Under the pieces are notes generated by a model. It had not been told where the DNA came from. It did not search any database and saw only the letters and a program-made list of their open reading frames with translations. 64,000 bases of DNA from Clostridia bacterium (GTDB taxonomy: Bacteria > Bacillota > Clostridia > Christensenellales > Aristaeellaceae), in assembly GCA_017512805.1 (NCBI GenBank), contig JAFWES010000059.1, positions 1-64,000 on the forward strand, given 5' to 3'. A program made the translations under genes and the position numbers. The number at the start of each line of letters is the position of its first letter. Position 1 is the stretch's first letter. Shown here one piece after another: positions 43,749-52,659 of the stretch.

Positions 43749-45152
43749 ATGCATAACCTGTTTGACCTGATTCCCAGGAGCTTTTTCAATTACCTGTCCA
43801 GCGGATCGCAGAACAGGGTGTATTCCGACTGCCTGCAGGTGATCTATCAGGAATATGAACGGCAGATTTCCTACCGGCTGCCCCGGAACGTGATTCGGGA
43901 TGCGGTGGCCCTGTATCTGCTGGAAAACCATGTCCAGCTGGAGGGAGAAGAGGAGGCGGGAATCCGAAACGTGCAGGACGCGGCCAACGCCGTGCTGCGG
44001 AGGTTTACGGACGAGAGCGTTGGCTGGCTGGAGGAGGAAACGGACGACGAAACCTATGAAAAGCAGATCATGATGACGGAGCGGGGCGTGCAGCTGACGG
44101 AGTTTCTGCAGAGCCTGAGAAACCAGGAGAAGGAGGAATACGCCGGTTATATCATCAACATCTATGACCTGCTGAACAATCCGGATATATGGAAGGAACA
44201 CCCCTACATCAACGGCCTGAAGGCGATTCACAAAAACGCCCGGATGCTTTCCGGCGCGCTGAAGAAGCTGGCGACCTATATTCGCCGGATTATCGAGCGG
44301 CTGGCCCGGGAGGAGACCCTGGAGAGCCTGACGGAAAACCTGATCGAATACCTTGAGGGCGGCTTCATCCGGGAGTATGCCCGGTTGACCAGGCAGCAGA
44401 ACGTGCACGTTTACCGATCCCGGATCCGGCCGGAGATGAACCGGCTGAAGGATGATCCGGATCTGCTGGGACGGCTGACGGAGGACTGCATGCGGGAAGA
44501 AAACCTGCCGCGGAGGGCGGCGGAGGATCAGGTGCTGAGCATGGTGGACGCGGCCTCCCGGTTCCTGTTTCTGGACTATGACCGGATGATGGAGGATATT
44601 CACGGGAAGATCAACACCTATCTGACCATCGCGGTGGGCCGGGCCAGATTCCTGCGGAGCCGGGAGAAGGACCTGCGGGGCCGCGTGGAGCGGATGATCC
44701 ATTACCTGGTAGAGGAGACGGCGGAGATCGGCATGAAGGACGAGCTGCCGGAGGAGCTGCAGGAGCTGTTCCTGGTGGACGGGCAGCAGTACATGGATGA
44801 GGAATCCCTGCGCTATCCCCGGAGGATGCGGCGGGTGACCCAGGAGACCGAGAGCGAATACGCGGAGCTGGACGAGGCGGACGCGGAGCGCCAGCTGGAA
44901 GAGCAGCGCAGGGAGGCATACGATCCCTTCTCCCGGGAGCGGAGCGGGGAATGGCTGGCGGCTCTGACCCGGAACAGGAGGACCATCACGGCGGCGGAGA
45001 TGGGCCTGAAGAATCAGGAGGATCTGCTGATGGCCCTGTCAGCCGCGGCCTATGCCCAGGAGAACGGATTCGCGATCCGGGTGGAGGAGGATTTCACGGA
45101 GACGGACACGGCGGTGATCCGGAACTTTACGATTTCAAAGAAGGATGGATGA
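43749..45152 (+). CDS. jetA: Wadjet subunit JetA (kleisin-like)
   Basis: 467 aa from ATG 43749, RBS AGAAGGAG. Largely helical and charged, starting HNLFDLIPRSFFNYLSSGSQ, which fits the JetA family of the DUF5716 type rather than the DUF3375 type. Known role: MukF/kleisin-like subunit bridging the SMC-like JetC dimer with JetB. Assignment rests mostly on position as the first of four overlapping genes with recognisable JetB, JetC and JetD, plus the family look of the N terminus. Overlaps jetB by 8 bases. The subtype (II or III) should be checked by profile search. Confidence 0.87.
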   Translation: MHNLFDLIPRSFFNYLSSGSQNRVYSDCLQVIYQEYERQISYRLPRNVIRDAVALYLLENHVQLEGEEEAGIRNVQDAANAVLRRFTDESVGWLEEETDDETYEKQIMMTERGVQLTEFLQSLRNQEKEEYAGYIINIYDLLNNPDIWKEHPYINGLKAIHKNARMLSGALKKLATYIRRIIERLAREETLESLTENLIEYLEGGFIREYARLTRQQNVHVYRSRIRPEMNRLKDDPDLLGRLTEDCMREENLPRRAAEDQVLSMVDAASRFLFLDYDRMMEDIHGKINTYLTIAVGRARFLRSREKDLRGRVERMIHYLVEETAEIGMKDELPEELQELFLVDGQQYMDEESLRYPRRMRRVTQETESEYAELDEADAERQLEEQRREAYDPFSRERSGEWLAALTRNRRTITAAEMGLKNQEDLLMALSAAAYAQENGFAIRVEEDFTETDTAVIRNFTISKKDG

Positions 45153-45819
45153 GCCCATGATGGAAAGCTGGGAAAACTGGACATCCGGCGAGCGGGAACT
45201 GTTTCAGAGCACCTGCAGGCGGCTGCTGCGGCACACCTTCCTGGTGCGGGATCAGGACGAGGACAGCCGGACGCGGTATTTCTTCATTTCCCGGACCCTG
45301 GATGCATTCAACGAATATCTGGGCTACATCGGGTTTGAAGTGCGGCTGGACCGGGAAAACGGGGTGGCCATGCTGCGCAGCGCCGTATCCACGGGGGAGG
45401 GCGCCCGCAGCCGGACGGGCCACCTGAACCTGAAAAAGGCGGAGAGCCTGGTGCTCTGCTGTCTGTGGACGCTGTACGCCGATCGGGTCCGAAGCGGAAG
45501 CCTGAAAAAGGGCTTGGTCATCCGGATGGGGGATCTGCGGCTGGAAATGGAAAAATACGGGATGAAGGAACTGGTGGACAAGAGCGCGATGCAGGGAATC
45601 CTGAACCTGTTCAGCCGTTACCACCTGATTGACCAGAAGGGCAGGATGGGGGAGGAGCAGTTCCAGATCATCCTGTATCCCTCCCTGCAGTTCGCGATGG
45701 ACGAGGACGCCTTCCTGCGCTTCGTGGAGGCCGCGGACAGCCGGATGCGGGAGAAACAGCGGGACGCGGAAGAGGATGAGGACGAGGACGAAGGGGAAGA
45801 AGAGGGAGGCAGCCTGTGA
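45145..45819 (+). CDS. jetB: Wadjet subunit JetB (DUF4194, MukE/KITE-like)
   Basis: 224 aa. Two winged-helix-like regions expected; seen are LLRHTFLVRDQDEDSRTRYFF, YLGYIGFEVRLDRENGVAM and LVLCCLWTLYADR, as in DUF4194/MukE-like proteins. The C terminus is strongly acidic (a run of Asp and Glu after residue 205). In Wadjet it pairs with JetA as regulator of the SMC-like motor. Start at 45145 overlaps jetA; an ATG at 45157 is an alternative. Overlaps jetC by 4 bases. Confidence 0.87.
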   Translation: MDEPMMESWENWTSGERELFQSTCRRLLRHTFLVRDQDEDSRTRYFFISRTLDAFNEYLGYIGFEVRLDRENGVAMLRSAVSTGEGARSRTGHLNLKKAESLVLCCLWTLYADRVRSGSLKKGLVIRMGDLRLEMEKYGMKELVDKSAMQGILNLFSRYHLIDQKGRMGEEQFQIILYPSLQFAMDEDAFLRFVEAADSRMREKQRDAEEDEDEDEGEEEGGSL

Positions 45820-48800
45820 ATCCTGCGAACAGAAAGACGGCAACAGCGGTGCGGCTGGTGCAGTGGGCCAGATATCAGAACGAAACCATCCGGCTGGGCG
45901 GCTCCACCCTGATCACTGGGCCGAACACGGTGGGGAAGACCATGATCCTGGACGCGATGAGCTACTGCCTGACGGGTAGTACGCGCTTCAACAGCGCGGC
46001 CCAGGACCGGGACCGGAAGGTTTGGAGCTACGTAAGGGGCGACACCGCTTCCGAGGGCGCGGACCGGTTCCTGCGGACGGGAACGGTGGTCAGCTACATC
46101 GCCATCGAATTCTTCTCCCCGGACGAGAACCAGTACCTGGTGGTGGGCGTAGGGATAGAGTCCGTGGACGAGACGCAGGCGGATTCCCGATGGTTTGTGC
46201 TGCGGGATACCCATCTGGAGGATGTGAACTTCGCCCGGGTGGAGGCGGGGAAGCTGAAGGTGACGCCGCCGCGGCTGCTGCAGACCCCGGCGGGGCCCAT
46301 CCGGCCGGGGGATCTGATGCCCCGGGATCTGGGGGTGCGGCAGGTGCTGCAGGCGCTGGGCATGCGGGTGAGCGATCCGGGGAAATATCGGGATAAGCTG
46401 ACGAAGATGATTGCCTTCAAGCCGGAAAACAACATCGACCGGTTCATTCAGGAGAGCGTGCTGGAGGCCAGCGACGCCCGGTCCCTGGCCAACCTGAGGG
46501 AGCAGAAACAGCGGTTTGACCAGCTGCGGGAGACCTACCGAAACCTGCAGGAGAGCCAGCGGTGCCTGGAGCAGGTGATGCGGGTGATTGCGGAATACGA
46601 GCAGAAGGCCCGGCGGATCAGCCTGGACGAGCTGACGCTGGTATGGCAGAACCTGCAGGCGAAACAGGAGGAAAGACGGGAAACGGAGGTGGCGCTGAAG
46701 CAGGCGGAGAGCAGTCTGCAGGCCCTGCGGGCAGAGCGGGAAAAGGCGGAACAGGCCCTTCAGAAGGCCATTGAGGAAAAGCAGCGGCTGGCGCAGGATC
46801 CGGATTTTCTGCAGATGACGGGAACGCTGAAGGAGCTGGAAAACCAGGCGGCCGCCTGCCGGGAGGAGAAGCGCGGATACGAAACGGAGGCTGCCCGGTT
46901 GATGCGGCTGCGGGGCCAGGTGCGGAAGAATCTGGGCTTCCTGGCGGAGGGGGAAACGGCAGACCCCCGGATCGCGAAAGCCCTGGAGACGATGCTGAAG
47001 GAGAAGGGCCAGGCCGCGGAGCAGCGGGAGGCCTTCATCCTGCTGGGAATGGAAGCGGGACGGATGGCCGAAGGGCTGCGGGAGGAAAAGATCCTGCTGA
47101 GCCGGGCCATCCAGGAGACGGACAGGGAGATCGGCGCCCTGAAAAGCCGGATCAAAAAGCTGGAGGCGGGAAGCCTGCCGCTGCCGGAGGAGACGGAAAA
47201 AGCCAAGGAGATGATCCGAAAGGAGCTGCGGAGCCAAGGGCAGGAGATCACCGTCCGAACGCTGGCGGAGCTGACGGAGGAACTGACAGACGAATCCTGG
47301 CGGGAGGCGGTGGAAAGCTTCCTGGGGCCCCGGCGGTACCAGCTGTTTCTGGAAGAGCCCTGGGACCGGGAGGCGGCCCTGCTGCTGCAGAGCCGCAAAA
47401 TGGCCGGAGCCCAGGTGGTGCTGACGGGAGAAGTGCCGGAAACGGAAACCCGGGAGGGATCCGCGGCGGCGCTGCTGAAAATCCCAAACCCGGCCGCCCG
47501 CCGGTACGCAAACGCGGTGCTCAACGGCATCGCACTGTGCGAAAACACGGAGGAACTGCTGGCTCACGCCGCCGGGGGCCTGACCCGGGACGGCCTGACG
47601 GCGGAAGCCTGGGCGGTGCGCTGGCAGGATATGAAGGACGTGGATGTCTGCCTGGGGGCGAGGGCGTTTGAGCTGCAGAAGGAAAAGCTGCGGATCCGAA
47701 AGGCCGCCCTGGAGGCGGAGCAGCAAAGGAGATATGAGCGGCGGGACGCGGTGACGGAGCGCCTGGGGGCCATCGAAGGCATCGACTGGGCGGAGAACCG
47801 GTATGATTTCGCGGCGCCGGAGAACGCGGCCAGGCTGGAGAGGCATCTGTACCAGCTGGAAAAACAGGCGGAACGGCTGCGCAGCGATCCCGGGCTGACG
47901 GCGCTGCTGGATATCATGGAAACCATGGAGAGGCGGGTGGCGGAGGCCACGGAAAACAGCCGGCAGATCTACGGGGACCTTCGGGAAACGGAAAACGCGG
48001 CAGCCCGGGAAAAGGAACGGCTGGGCAGCCTGGCGGCGGAGATCTTCCAGGCAGAGAGCGACTGGGAGACGGAACGGGTACGCCATTTGGAGCTGGTGGA
48101 CGCCATGACGGCGGAATACGAGGCTGCGCGGAAGCGGCTCAACAGCTTCATCGTACTGCGGGAAAAGACGGTCAGCAACCGGAAAAACGAACTGGAGGAG
48201 ATCGGACGGCGGCTGGAGGACGCCCAGCTGAAATACCTGCAGAGCTCCGGGCAGGATCTGAACCGGAGAGGAAAGGCCTTCATCCCCCTGTATCAGCAGG
48301 AATACCAGAACCTGGCCAACGTGCGGATCGAAAAGGTACGGGCGGAGCTGGAACAGAAGACGCAGGAAATGGAGCACGCGGTGCTGGGAGACTTTGTGGC
48401 GGAGATCAACGAAAAGATCGCCGCCGCCCGGGCGGAGCTGGACGCCATCAACCGGGAGCTGCGGGAGCTGCCCTTCGGACGGGATACCTACCGCTTTATC
48501 ATGCGGGAGCGGCCGGACCGGCAGGTGTTTTTCCGGGTGGCCAACCGGCTGCAGGAGTTCATGAACCTGTCGGGGCTGTATCAATCCGCCGATGGGAACC
48601 GGGAAGAATGGCACGAGGATATCCGCGCGCTGCTGGAGACGATTCTGGGAGAGGAAGACGAGGCGGAATACATGGATTACCGGAAGTATTTCACCTACGA
48701 CATGCAGATCGTATCCCGGCAGGGAGACGAGGAAACCCGCGCGGAGCTGAGCCGGAAACAGGGGTCCGCCAGCGGCGGGGAGAAGCAGACGCCCTATTAC

Positions 48801-49076
48801 CTGATTCTGTCCGCTGCGCTGATGCAGTACTATCCCCGGGAAAGATGCTGCCAGCGGCTGGTATTCATCGATGAAGCCTTCGCGGCCATGAGTGATGAGC
48901 GGATTACGCAGATGGTGAAATATTTCGAGAGCAATCATTTTCAGGTGATCTACGCTGCACCGCCCAAGAAGCTGGATTCCATCAGCCGGTACATCACCAC
49001 CACGGTTTCCCTGGTTACCAGCGGGCGCTTTACCCGGGCGATCGAGGGAAGCATGAAGGAGCGGGCGGATGGCTGA
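45816..49076 (+). CDS. jetC: Wadjet subunit JetC (SMC/MukB-like ATPase)
   Basis: 1086 aa from GTG 45816, after GGGAGG. Head-coil-hinge-coil-head plan: Walker A ITGPNTVGKTMILDAM near residue 33, long coiled coils (about 240-480 and 620-900, rich in Glu, Arg, Gln), a central hinge region with RRYQLFLEEPWDREAA, and the C-terminal head with signature SGGEKQTPYYL near 985 and Walker B VFIDEAFAAMSDE near 1016. It extrudes DNA loops with ATP, as shown for other Wadjet systems, and hands small circular DNA to JetD for cutting. Confidence 0.94.
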   Translation: MNPANRKTATAVRLVQWARYQNETIRLGGSTLITGPNTVGKTMILDAMSYCLTGSTRFNSAAQDRDRKVWSYVRGDTASEGADRFLRTGTVVSYIAIEFFSPDENQYLVVGVGIESVDETQADSRWFVLRDTHLEDVNFARVEAGKLKVTPPRLLQTPAGPIRPGDLMPRDLGVRQVLQALGMRVSDPGKYRDKLTKMIAFKPENNIDRFIQESVLEASDARSLANLREQKQRFDQLRETYRNLQESQRCLEQVMRVIAEYEQKARRISLDELTLVWQNLQAKQEERRETEVALKQAESSLQALRAEREKAEQALQKAIEEKQRLAQDPDFLQMTGTLKELENQAAACREEKRGYETEAARLMRLRGQVRKNLGFLAEGETADPRIAKALETMLKEKGQAAEQREAFILLGMEAGRMAEGLREEKILLSRAIQETDREIGALKSRIKKLEAGSLPLPEETEKAKEMIRKELRSQGQEITVRTLAELTEELTDESWREAVESFLGPRRYQLFLEEPWDREAALLLQSRKMAGAQVVLTGEVPETETREGSAAALLKIPNPAARRYANAVLNGIALCENTEELLAHAAGGLTRDGLTAEAWAVRWQDMKDVDVCLGARAFELQKEKLRIRKAALEAEQQRRYERRDAVTERLGAIEGIDWAENRYDFAAPENAARLERHLYQLEKQAERLRSDPGLTALLDIMETMERRVAEATENSRQIYGDLRETENAAAREKERLGSLAAEIFQAESDWETERVRHLELVDAMTAEYEAARKRLNSFIVLREKTVSNRKNELEEIGRRLEDAQLKYLQSSGQDLNRRGKAFIPLYQQEYQNLANVRIEKVRAELEQKTQEMEHAVLGDFVAEINEKIAAARAELDAINRELRELPFGRDTYRFIMRERPDRQVFFRVANRLQEFMNLSGLYQSADGNREEWHEDIRALLETILGEEDEAEYMDYRKYFTYDMQIVSRQGDEETRAELSRKQGSASGGEKQTPYYLILSAALMQYYPRERCCQRLVFIDEAFAAMSDERITQMVKYFESNHFQVIYAAPPKKLDSISRYITTTVSLVTSGRFTRAIEGSMKERADG

Positions 49077-50316
49077 GGGAAATCAGGAGCGGGCGCTGAA
49101 CCTGCTGACAGATCAGTATGAAAAAAGCCCCGCCTTCCGGGGTGAGGCGAAGGTGAACCGGGCCTTCAGCATCCCGCCGGAGAAGGTGTGGCCCGGCTAT
49201 ACGGATGACTATACGCCCGTGGCGGAGCGGGACCGGTTTGAATGGGAAATGGTACAGCTGGAGCGGGAAGGCCTGGTGGAGCTGATATGGGATCGGCCGC
49301 CCCGGCACGAGCTGACGGCCATCCGGGCCCGGGCGGAGGCCTGGGACGCCATTTATCGGAGACTGGGCCGCAGGGATGCCCGAAGCCGGAGAATGGAGGA
49401 GATCGCTTTCTACGAGACGGCGGGCGGCACCGAGACGACACGGCGTTTTGCCCGGCAGGAGGCGGAACGCCTGAGAAACCGGCAAAAAGCCCGGTATCCG
49501 ATGGAGAAGGCGGAAACCCTGATCCGGCTGGCGGACCGGATTGTGACCAATGGGCAGTTTCTGTTGGAGCGGGAGCTGTCCATGGACTTCTTTCATGACA
49601 GCAAAAGCTTTGAAAAGAGGTGGCGGCGGCCGGCGGTGGAGCTGCTGATCCACTACAGCGGGCAGGACTACGGGCTGGAAGCGGCCGAGGAGCCGGAAAG
49701 CGATCGGGAAAGGCAGGCCATCGTGCTGGCGGCTCATGGCATTGAGGCCAATCCCTCCTACCTCTTTCTGAAGGGGAAAATGACGCTGACGTTTCAGGAC
49801 GGGACGGAAATGCGGATTCCGGAAGGCGTATCCGCGGCGGTACAGACATCGGCACTGGAAAAGCTGGAGAAGATCAGCACGGCGGCGGACTTCGGTATGA
49901 CGGTGGAAAACCTGACAGCCTATCATCGGGTGAATGAGCCCGAGGGGCTCTGTCTCTTTCTGAGCGGGTTTCATCAGGCGGGGATGGAGAAGCTGATGCG
50001 GCAGGCGGCGCTGGCGCGGCCGGACTTGCCCTGGCGGCATTTCGGGGATCTGGATCCGGCGGGGATTCAGATTCTGAAACGGCTGCGGCGGAGAACGGGC
50101 TTGGCCATTGCGCCCTGGCACATGGGAGTGGAGGATCTGGAAAGATGGCAGGCCTGGGGGAAACCCTTGGAGGCTTATGGTTTTGCCCGGCTGAAGGGCC
50201 TGCGGGAAGACCCGGAATGGGCGGAGACCGCGGCCTGGATGGAGGAGCATCAGATCAAGCTGGAGCAGGAATGGATCGCATGGGAGCTGTACGCACAGAA
50301 AGCGCGGCGTGTCTGA
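49069..50316 (+). CDS. jetD: Wadjet nuclease subunit JetD (Toprim fold)
   Basis: 415 aa; ATG 49069 overlaps the jetC stop by 8 bases. N-terminal DUF3322-like region, C-terminal DUF2220/Toprim region. Toprim acidic residues are visible: Glu in TVENLTAYH (near 278) and the pair of Asp in FGDLDPAGIQIL (near 326-328). Known role: topoisomerase VI-like nuclease that cleaves plasmid DNA once the SMC motor has sized it. The stop codon lies in the loop of a 16-bp inverted repeat. Confidence 0.92.
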   Translation: MAEGNQERALNLLTDQYEKSPAFRGEAKVNRAFSIPPEKVWPGYTDDYTPVAERDRFEWEMVQLEREGLVELIWDRPPRHELTAIRARAEAWDAIYRRLGRRDARSRRMEEIAFYETAGGTETTRRFARQEAERLRNRQKARYPMEKAETLIRLADRIVTNGQFLLERELSMDFFHDSKSFEKRWRRPAVELLIHYSGQDYGLEAAEEPESDRERQAIVLAAHGIEANPSYLFLKGKMTLTFQDGTEMRIPEGVSAAVQTSALEKLEKISTAADFGMTVENLTAYHRVNEPEGLCLFLSGFHQAGMEKLMRQAALARPDLPWRHFGDLDPAGIQILKRLRRRTGLAIAPWHMGVEDLERWQAWGKPLEAYGFARLKGLREDPEWAETAAWMEEHQIKLEQEWIAWELYAQKARRV

Positions 50317-50340
50317 GAAGACAGGCCGCGCTTTCTGTGC
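50293..50340. repeat. Perfect 16-bp inverted repeat at the end of jetD
   Basis: Arms at 50293-50308 and 50325-50340 (GCACAGAAAGCGCGGC and its complement), 16-base loop containing the jetD TGA. No T-run on either side, so it is not a standard intrinsic terminator. It may stop or stabilise the convergent jetD and recD2 transcripts, or mark an island end. Confidence 0.85.
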
Positions 50341-50351
50341 ATCTGAACCGG

Positions 50352-52598
50352 CTACAGGTCCGCCAGCCGCAGGGCCAGGGTGGTGTACCTCCTGGCCACG
50401 TGATCATTGCGGGTCATGGCGGCGATGACCTCCTCCGTTCCCACCAGCACCACCATTGATTTTGCTCTCGTCAGGGCGGTGTAGAAGAGGTTGCGGGTCA
50501 GGAGCATGGGGGGTCCCGGGGTGACGGGCATAATCACCACCGGGAATTCGCTGCCCTGGCTTTTATGGACGGAGAGACAGTACGCCAGACTCAGATCTTC
50601 CAGATCCGCGGTTTCATAGTCCACGTCCCTGTCATCGTCGAAACGCACGGTCAGCATGTGGTCCGCGGTATTCACGGCGGTCACAAAGCCGATATCCCCA
50701 TTAAAGACGCCGGAACCCTCCTCGGCCCGGGGACCGTCCTTCCGCCAGATCAGGTCATAATTGTTCCGGGTCTGGATCACTTTGTCTCCCAGGCGGAAGA
50801 CGGTGTCTCCCCAGGTGATCTGCGGGGAGCGGGGAGAAGGCGGGTTCATGGCTTCCTGAAGCAGAAGGTTCAGGGTATTGACCCCGCAGTCTCCCTTGCG
50901 GGCAGGAGCCAGCACCTGGATGTTCCGGATGGCCAGCGCCTTTTCCGTTCCCTTGCGGAAGCCCAGATATCCCGGGAGCCGGTCCCGCATGAGGGCAACG
51001 ATGGTTTCCGCCGCCTCCCGGGGACTGGTTTTGCGCTGAAAGAAAAAATCAGTGCCTTTTTCGTTCAGGAGGGGCATTTCCCCCCGGTTGATCAGGTGGG
51101 CGTTGAGGACGATACGGCTGTGTTCGCTTTGACGGAAGATATCTGTCAGCCTTGCGCAGGGGACGCATCCGCTTTCCAGCAGGTCCCCCAGCACATTTCC
51201 GGCCCCCACGGACGGAAGCTGATCCGCATCCCCTACCAGAATCAGGCGGGTGCCGGGTTCAATGGCCCGAAGCAGGGATTTCATCAGCCGCAGGTCGATC
51301 ATGGATGCTTCGTCGGCGATGACACAGTCCGCCTCCAGCGGATTGTCCGCGTTGCGGGCAAAGGCGCCTTCCTCCCCGCCGTATTCCAGCAGCCGATGGA
51401 TGGTTTTGGCATCGGTGCCGGTGGCTTCCGTCATGCGCTTGGCGGCCCGGCCCGTGGGGGCGCAGAGCAGCGTTTCCTGTTCTTCCTGATTCAACAGGGC
51501 CAGGATGCAGTTGATGATGGTCGTCTTGCCGGTGCCCGGGCCGCCGGTAATGATGAAAACGCCGTTTTCCAGCGCTTGAATGATGGCCTCCCGCTGGCGG
51601 TCGGAAAAGGTGATCCGCTGTTCTTTCTCAAATCGGGCGATCTCCCGCCGGGCGTGGCGATGCTGCCCGGAGCGGACGGAGGCCATCAGCTCCCGCATGC
51701 GGCGGGCGACTTCCTTTTCCGCCTTGTACATTTCCGGCAGATAGATCCGTCGCCGGGCATCGGAAACGTTCTCCGGAACGGCCGATTCCGCTTCGGGCAT
51801 TTCCGCCACCAGCTCCCGGGCCAGCAGCAGCCGGGTCAGGACGTCTGCACAGCGGGATTCCGTCAGTTGCAGCAGATCTGCCGCCTCCCGGATCAGATCC
51901 TGTTCCGGCAGATAACAGTGACCGTTGGCATCTCCGATTTCGGTCATCACATATTTCAGCGCGCAGCGGATCCGGCTTTCCGCGTCCGGAGAGATGCCAA
52001 GCGCCAGACCAATCCGATCCGCCGTACGGAAACCCACGCCTTTCAGATCGTCGCAGAGCTGGTAGGGATTGCGCTGAACCACATCCTGGGTCCGTTCCCG
52101 GTAAAAATCACTGATCGTGATGGCCAATGATGCGGGCACGCCATAGGATTGCAGAAAGATCATGGCCTGCCGGGTTCCCTGCTGCTCGGCAAAGCTTTCG
52201 GCGATCATGGCGGCCCGCTTTTTCCCGATGCCGGGCATTTCCGTCAGCCGCTGGGGATGCTCGGCGAGGACCTCCATGGTGCTTTCCCCGAAGAAGGAGA
52301 CGATCTGTTTCGCGGTACTGGGGCCGATCCCCCGGACGGCGCCGCTGGCCAGATACCGCTCGATGCCCAGGAGCGTGGTGGGAGCCTGAATTTCGAAGAA
52401 AGCGACCTTGAACTGCCTGCCGAAGGTCTTATGCTCCACCCATTCCCCGGTCAGGGTCACCTGCTCTCCCGGGGACAGCTCCGGCAGCGCGCCAACGGCC
52501 GTATACTCGCGGCGGCCTACCCGCAGGGTCAGTACGGAATAGCCGTTTTCCGGATTGCGAAAAACGGTGCTGATCACAGGCCCTTCCAGCTTTTCCAA
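50352..52598 (-). CDS. recD2: RecD2-type ATP-dependent DNA helicase
   Basis: 748 aa from TTG 52598, after AAGGAGG at eight bases. N-terminal OB-like and helix-hairpin-helix region (IGPSTAKQIVSFFG, MPGIGKKRAAMIAE), then the SF1B core: TGGPGTGKTTIINCIL near residue 353, IADEASMIDLRLM, VGDADQLPSVGAGN and the C-terminal YCLSVHKSQGSEFPVV. RecD2 works without RecBC in DNA repair and replication stress. It follows the amidohydrolase gene by 61 bases on the same strand. Adjacent to Wadjet but convergent, so a functional link is not implied. Confidence 0.94.
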   Translation of the reverse strand: MEKLEGPVISTVFRNPENGYSVLTLRVGRREYTAVGALPELSPGEQVTLTGEWVEHKTFGRQFKVAFFEIQAPTTLLGIERYLASGAVRGIGPSTAKQIVSFFGESTMEVLAEHPQRLTEMPGIGKKRAAMIAESFAEQQGTRQAMIFLQSYGVPASLAITISDFYRERTQDVVQRNPYQLCDDLKGVGFRTADRIGLALGISPDAESRIRCALKYVMTEIGDANGHCYLPEQDLIREAADLLQLTESRCADVLTRLLLARELVAEMPEAESAVPENVSDARRRIYLPEMYKAEKEVARRMRELMASVRSGQHRHARREIARFEKEQRITFSDRQREAIIQALENGVFIITGGPGTGKTTIINCILALLNQEEQETLLCAPTGRAAKRMTEATGTDAKTIHRLLEYGGEEGAFARNADNPLEADCVIADEASMIDLRLMKSLLRAIEPGTRLILVGDADQLPSVGAGNVLGDLLESGCVPCARLTDIFRQSEHSRIVLNAHLINRGEMPLLNEKGTDFFFQRKTSPREAAETIVALMRDRLPGYLGFRKGTEKALAIRNIQVLAPARKGDCGVNTLNLLLQEAMNPPSPRSPQITWGDTVFRLGDKVIQTRNNYDLIWRKDGPRAEEGSGVFNGDIGFVTAVNTADHMLTVRFDDDRDVDYETADLEDLSLAYCLSVHKSQGSEFPVVIMPVTPGPPMLLTRNLFYTALTRAKSMVVLVGTEEVIAAMTRNDHVARRYTTLALRLADL

Positions 52599-52659
52599 CC
52601 CTGCTTCCTCCTTTTCACAAGGGCAAAGACCGCCGTTGTATTGGATGCTGGCGCCGGCC

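Noticed and set aside
43569..44702. Minus-strand frame covering the Wadjet leader and jetA
   Set aside because: Opposes jetA, has no RBS, and its product lacks any recognisable fold.
45618..48938. Very long minus-strand open frame across jetB and jetC
   Set aside because: It mirrors the GC-rich codons of a clear SMC-like gene, has low-complexity His/Leu/Gln/Arg content, no RBS and no domain.
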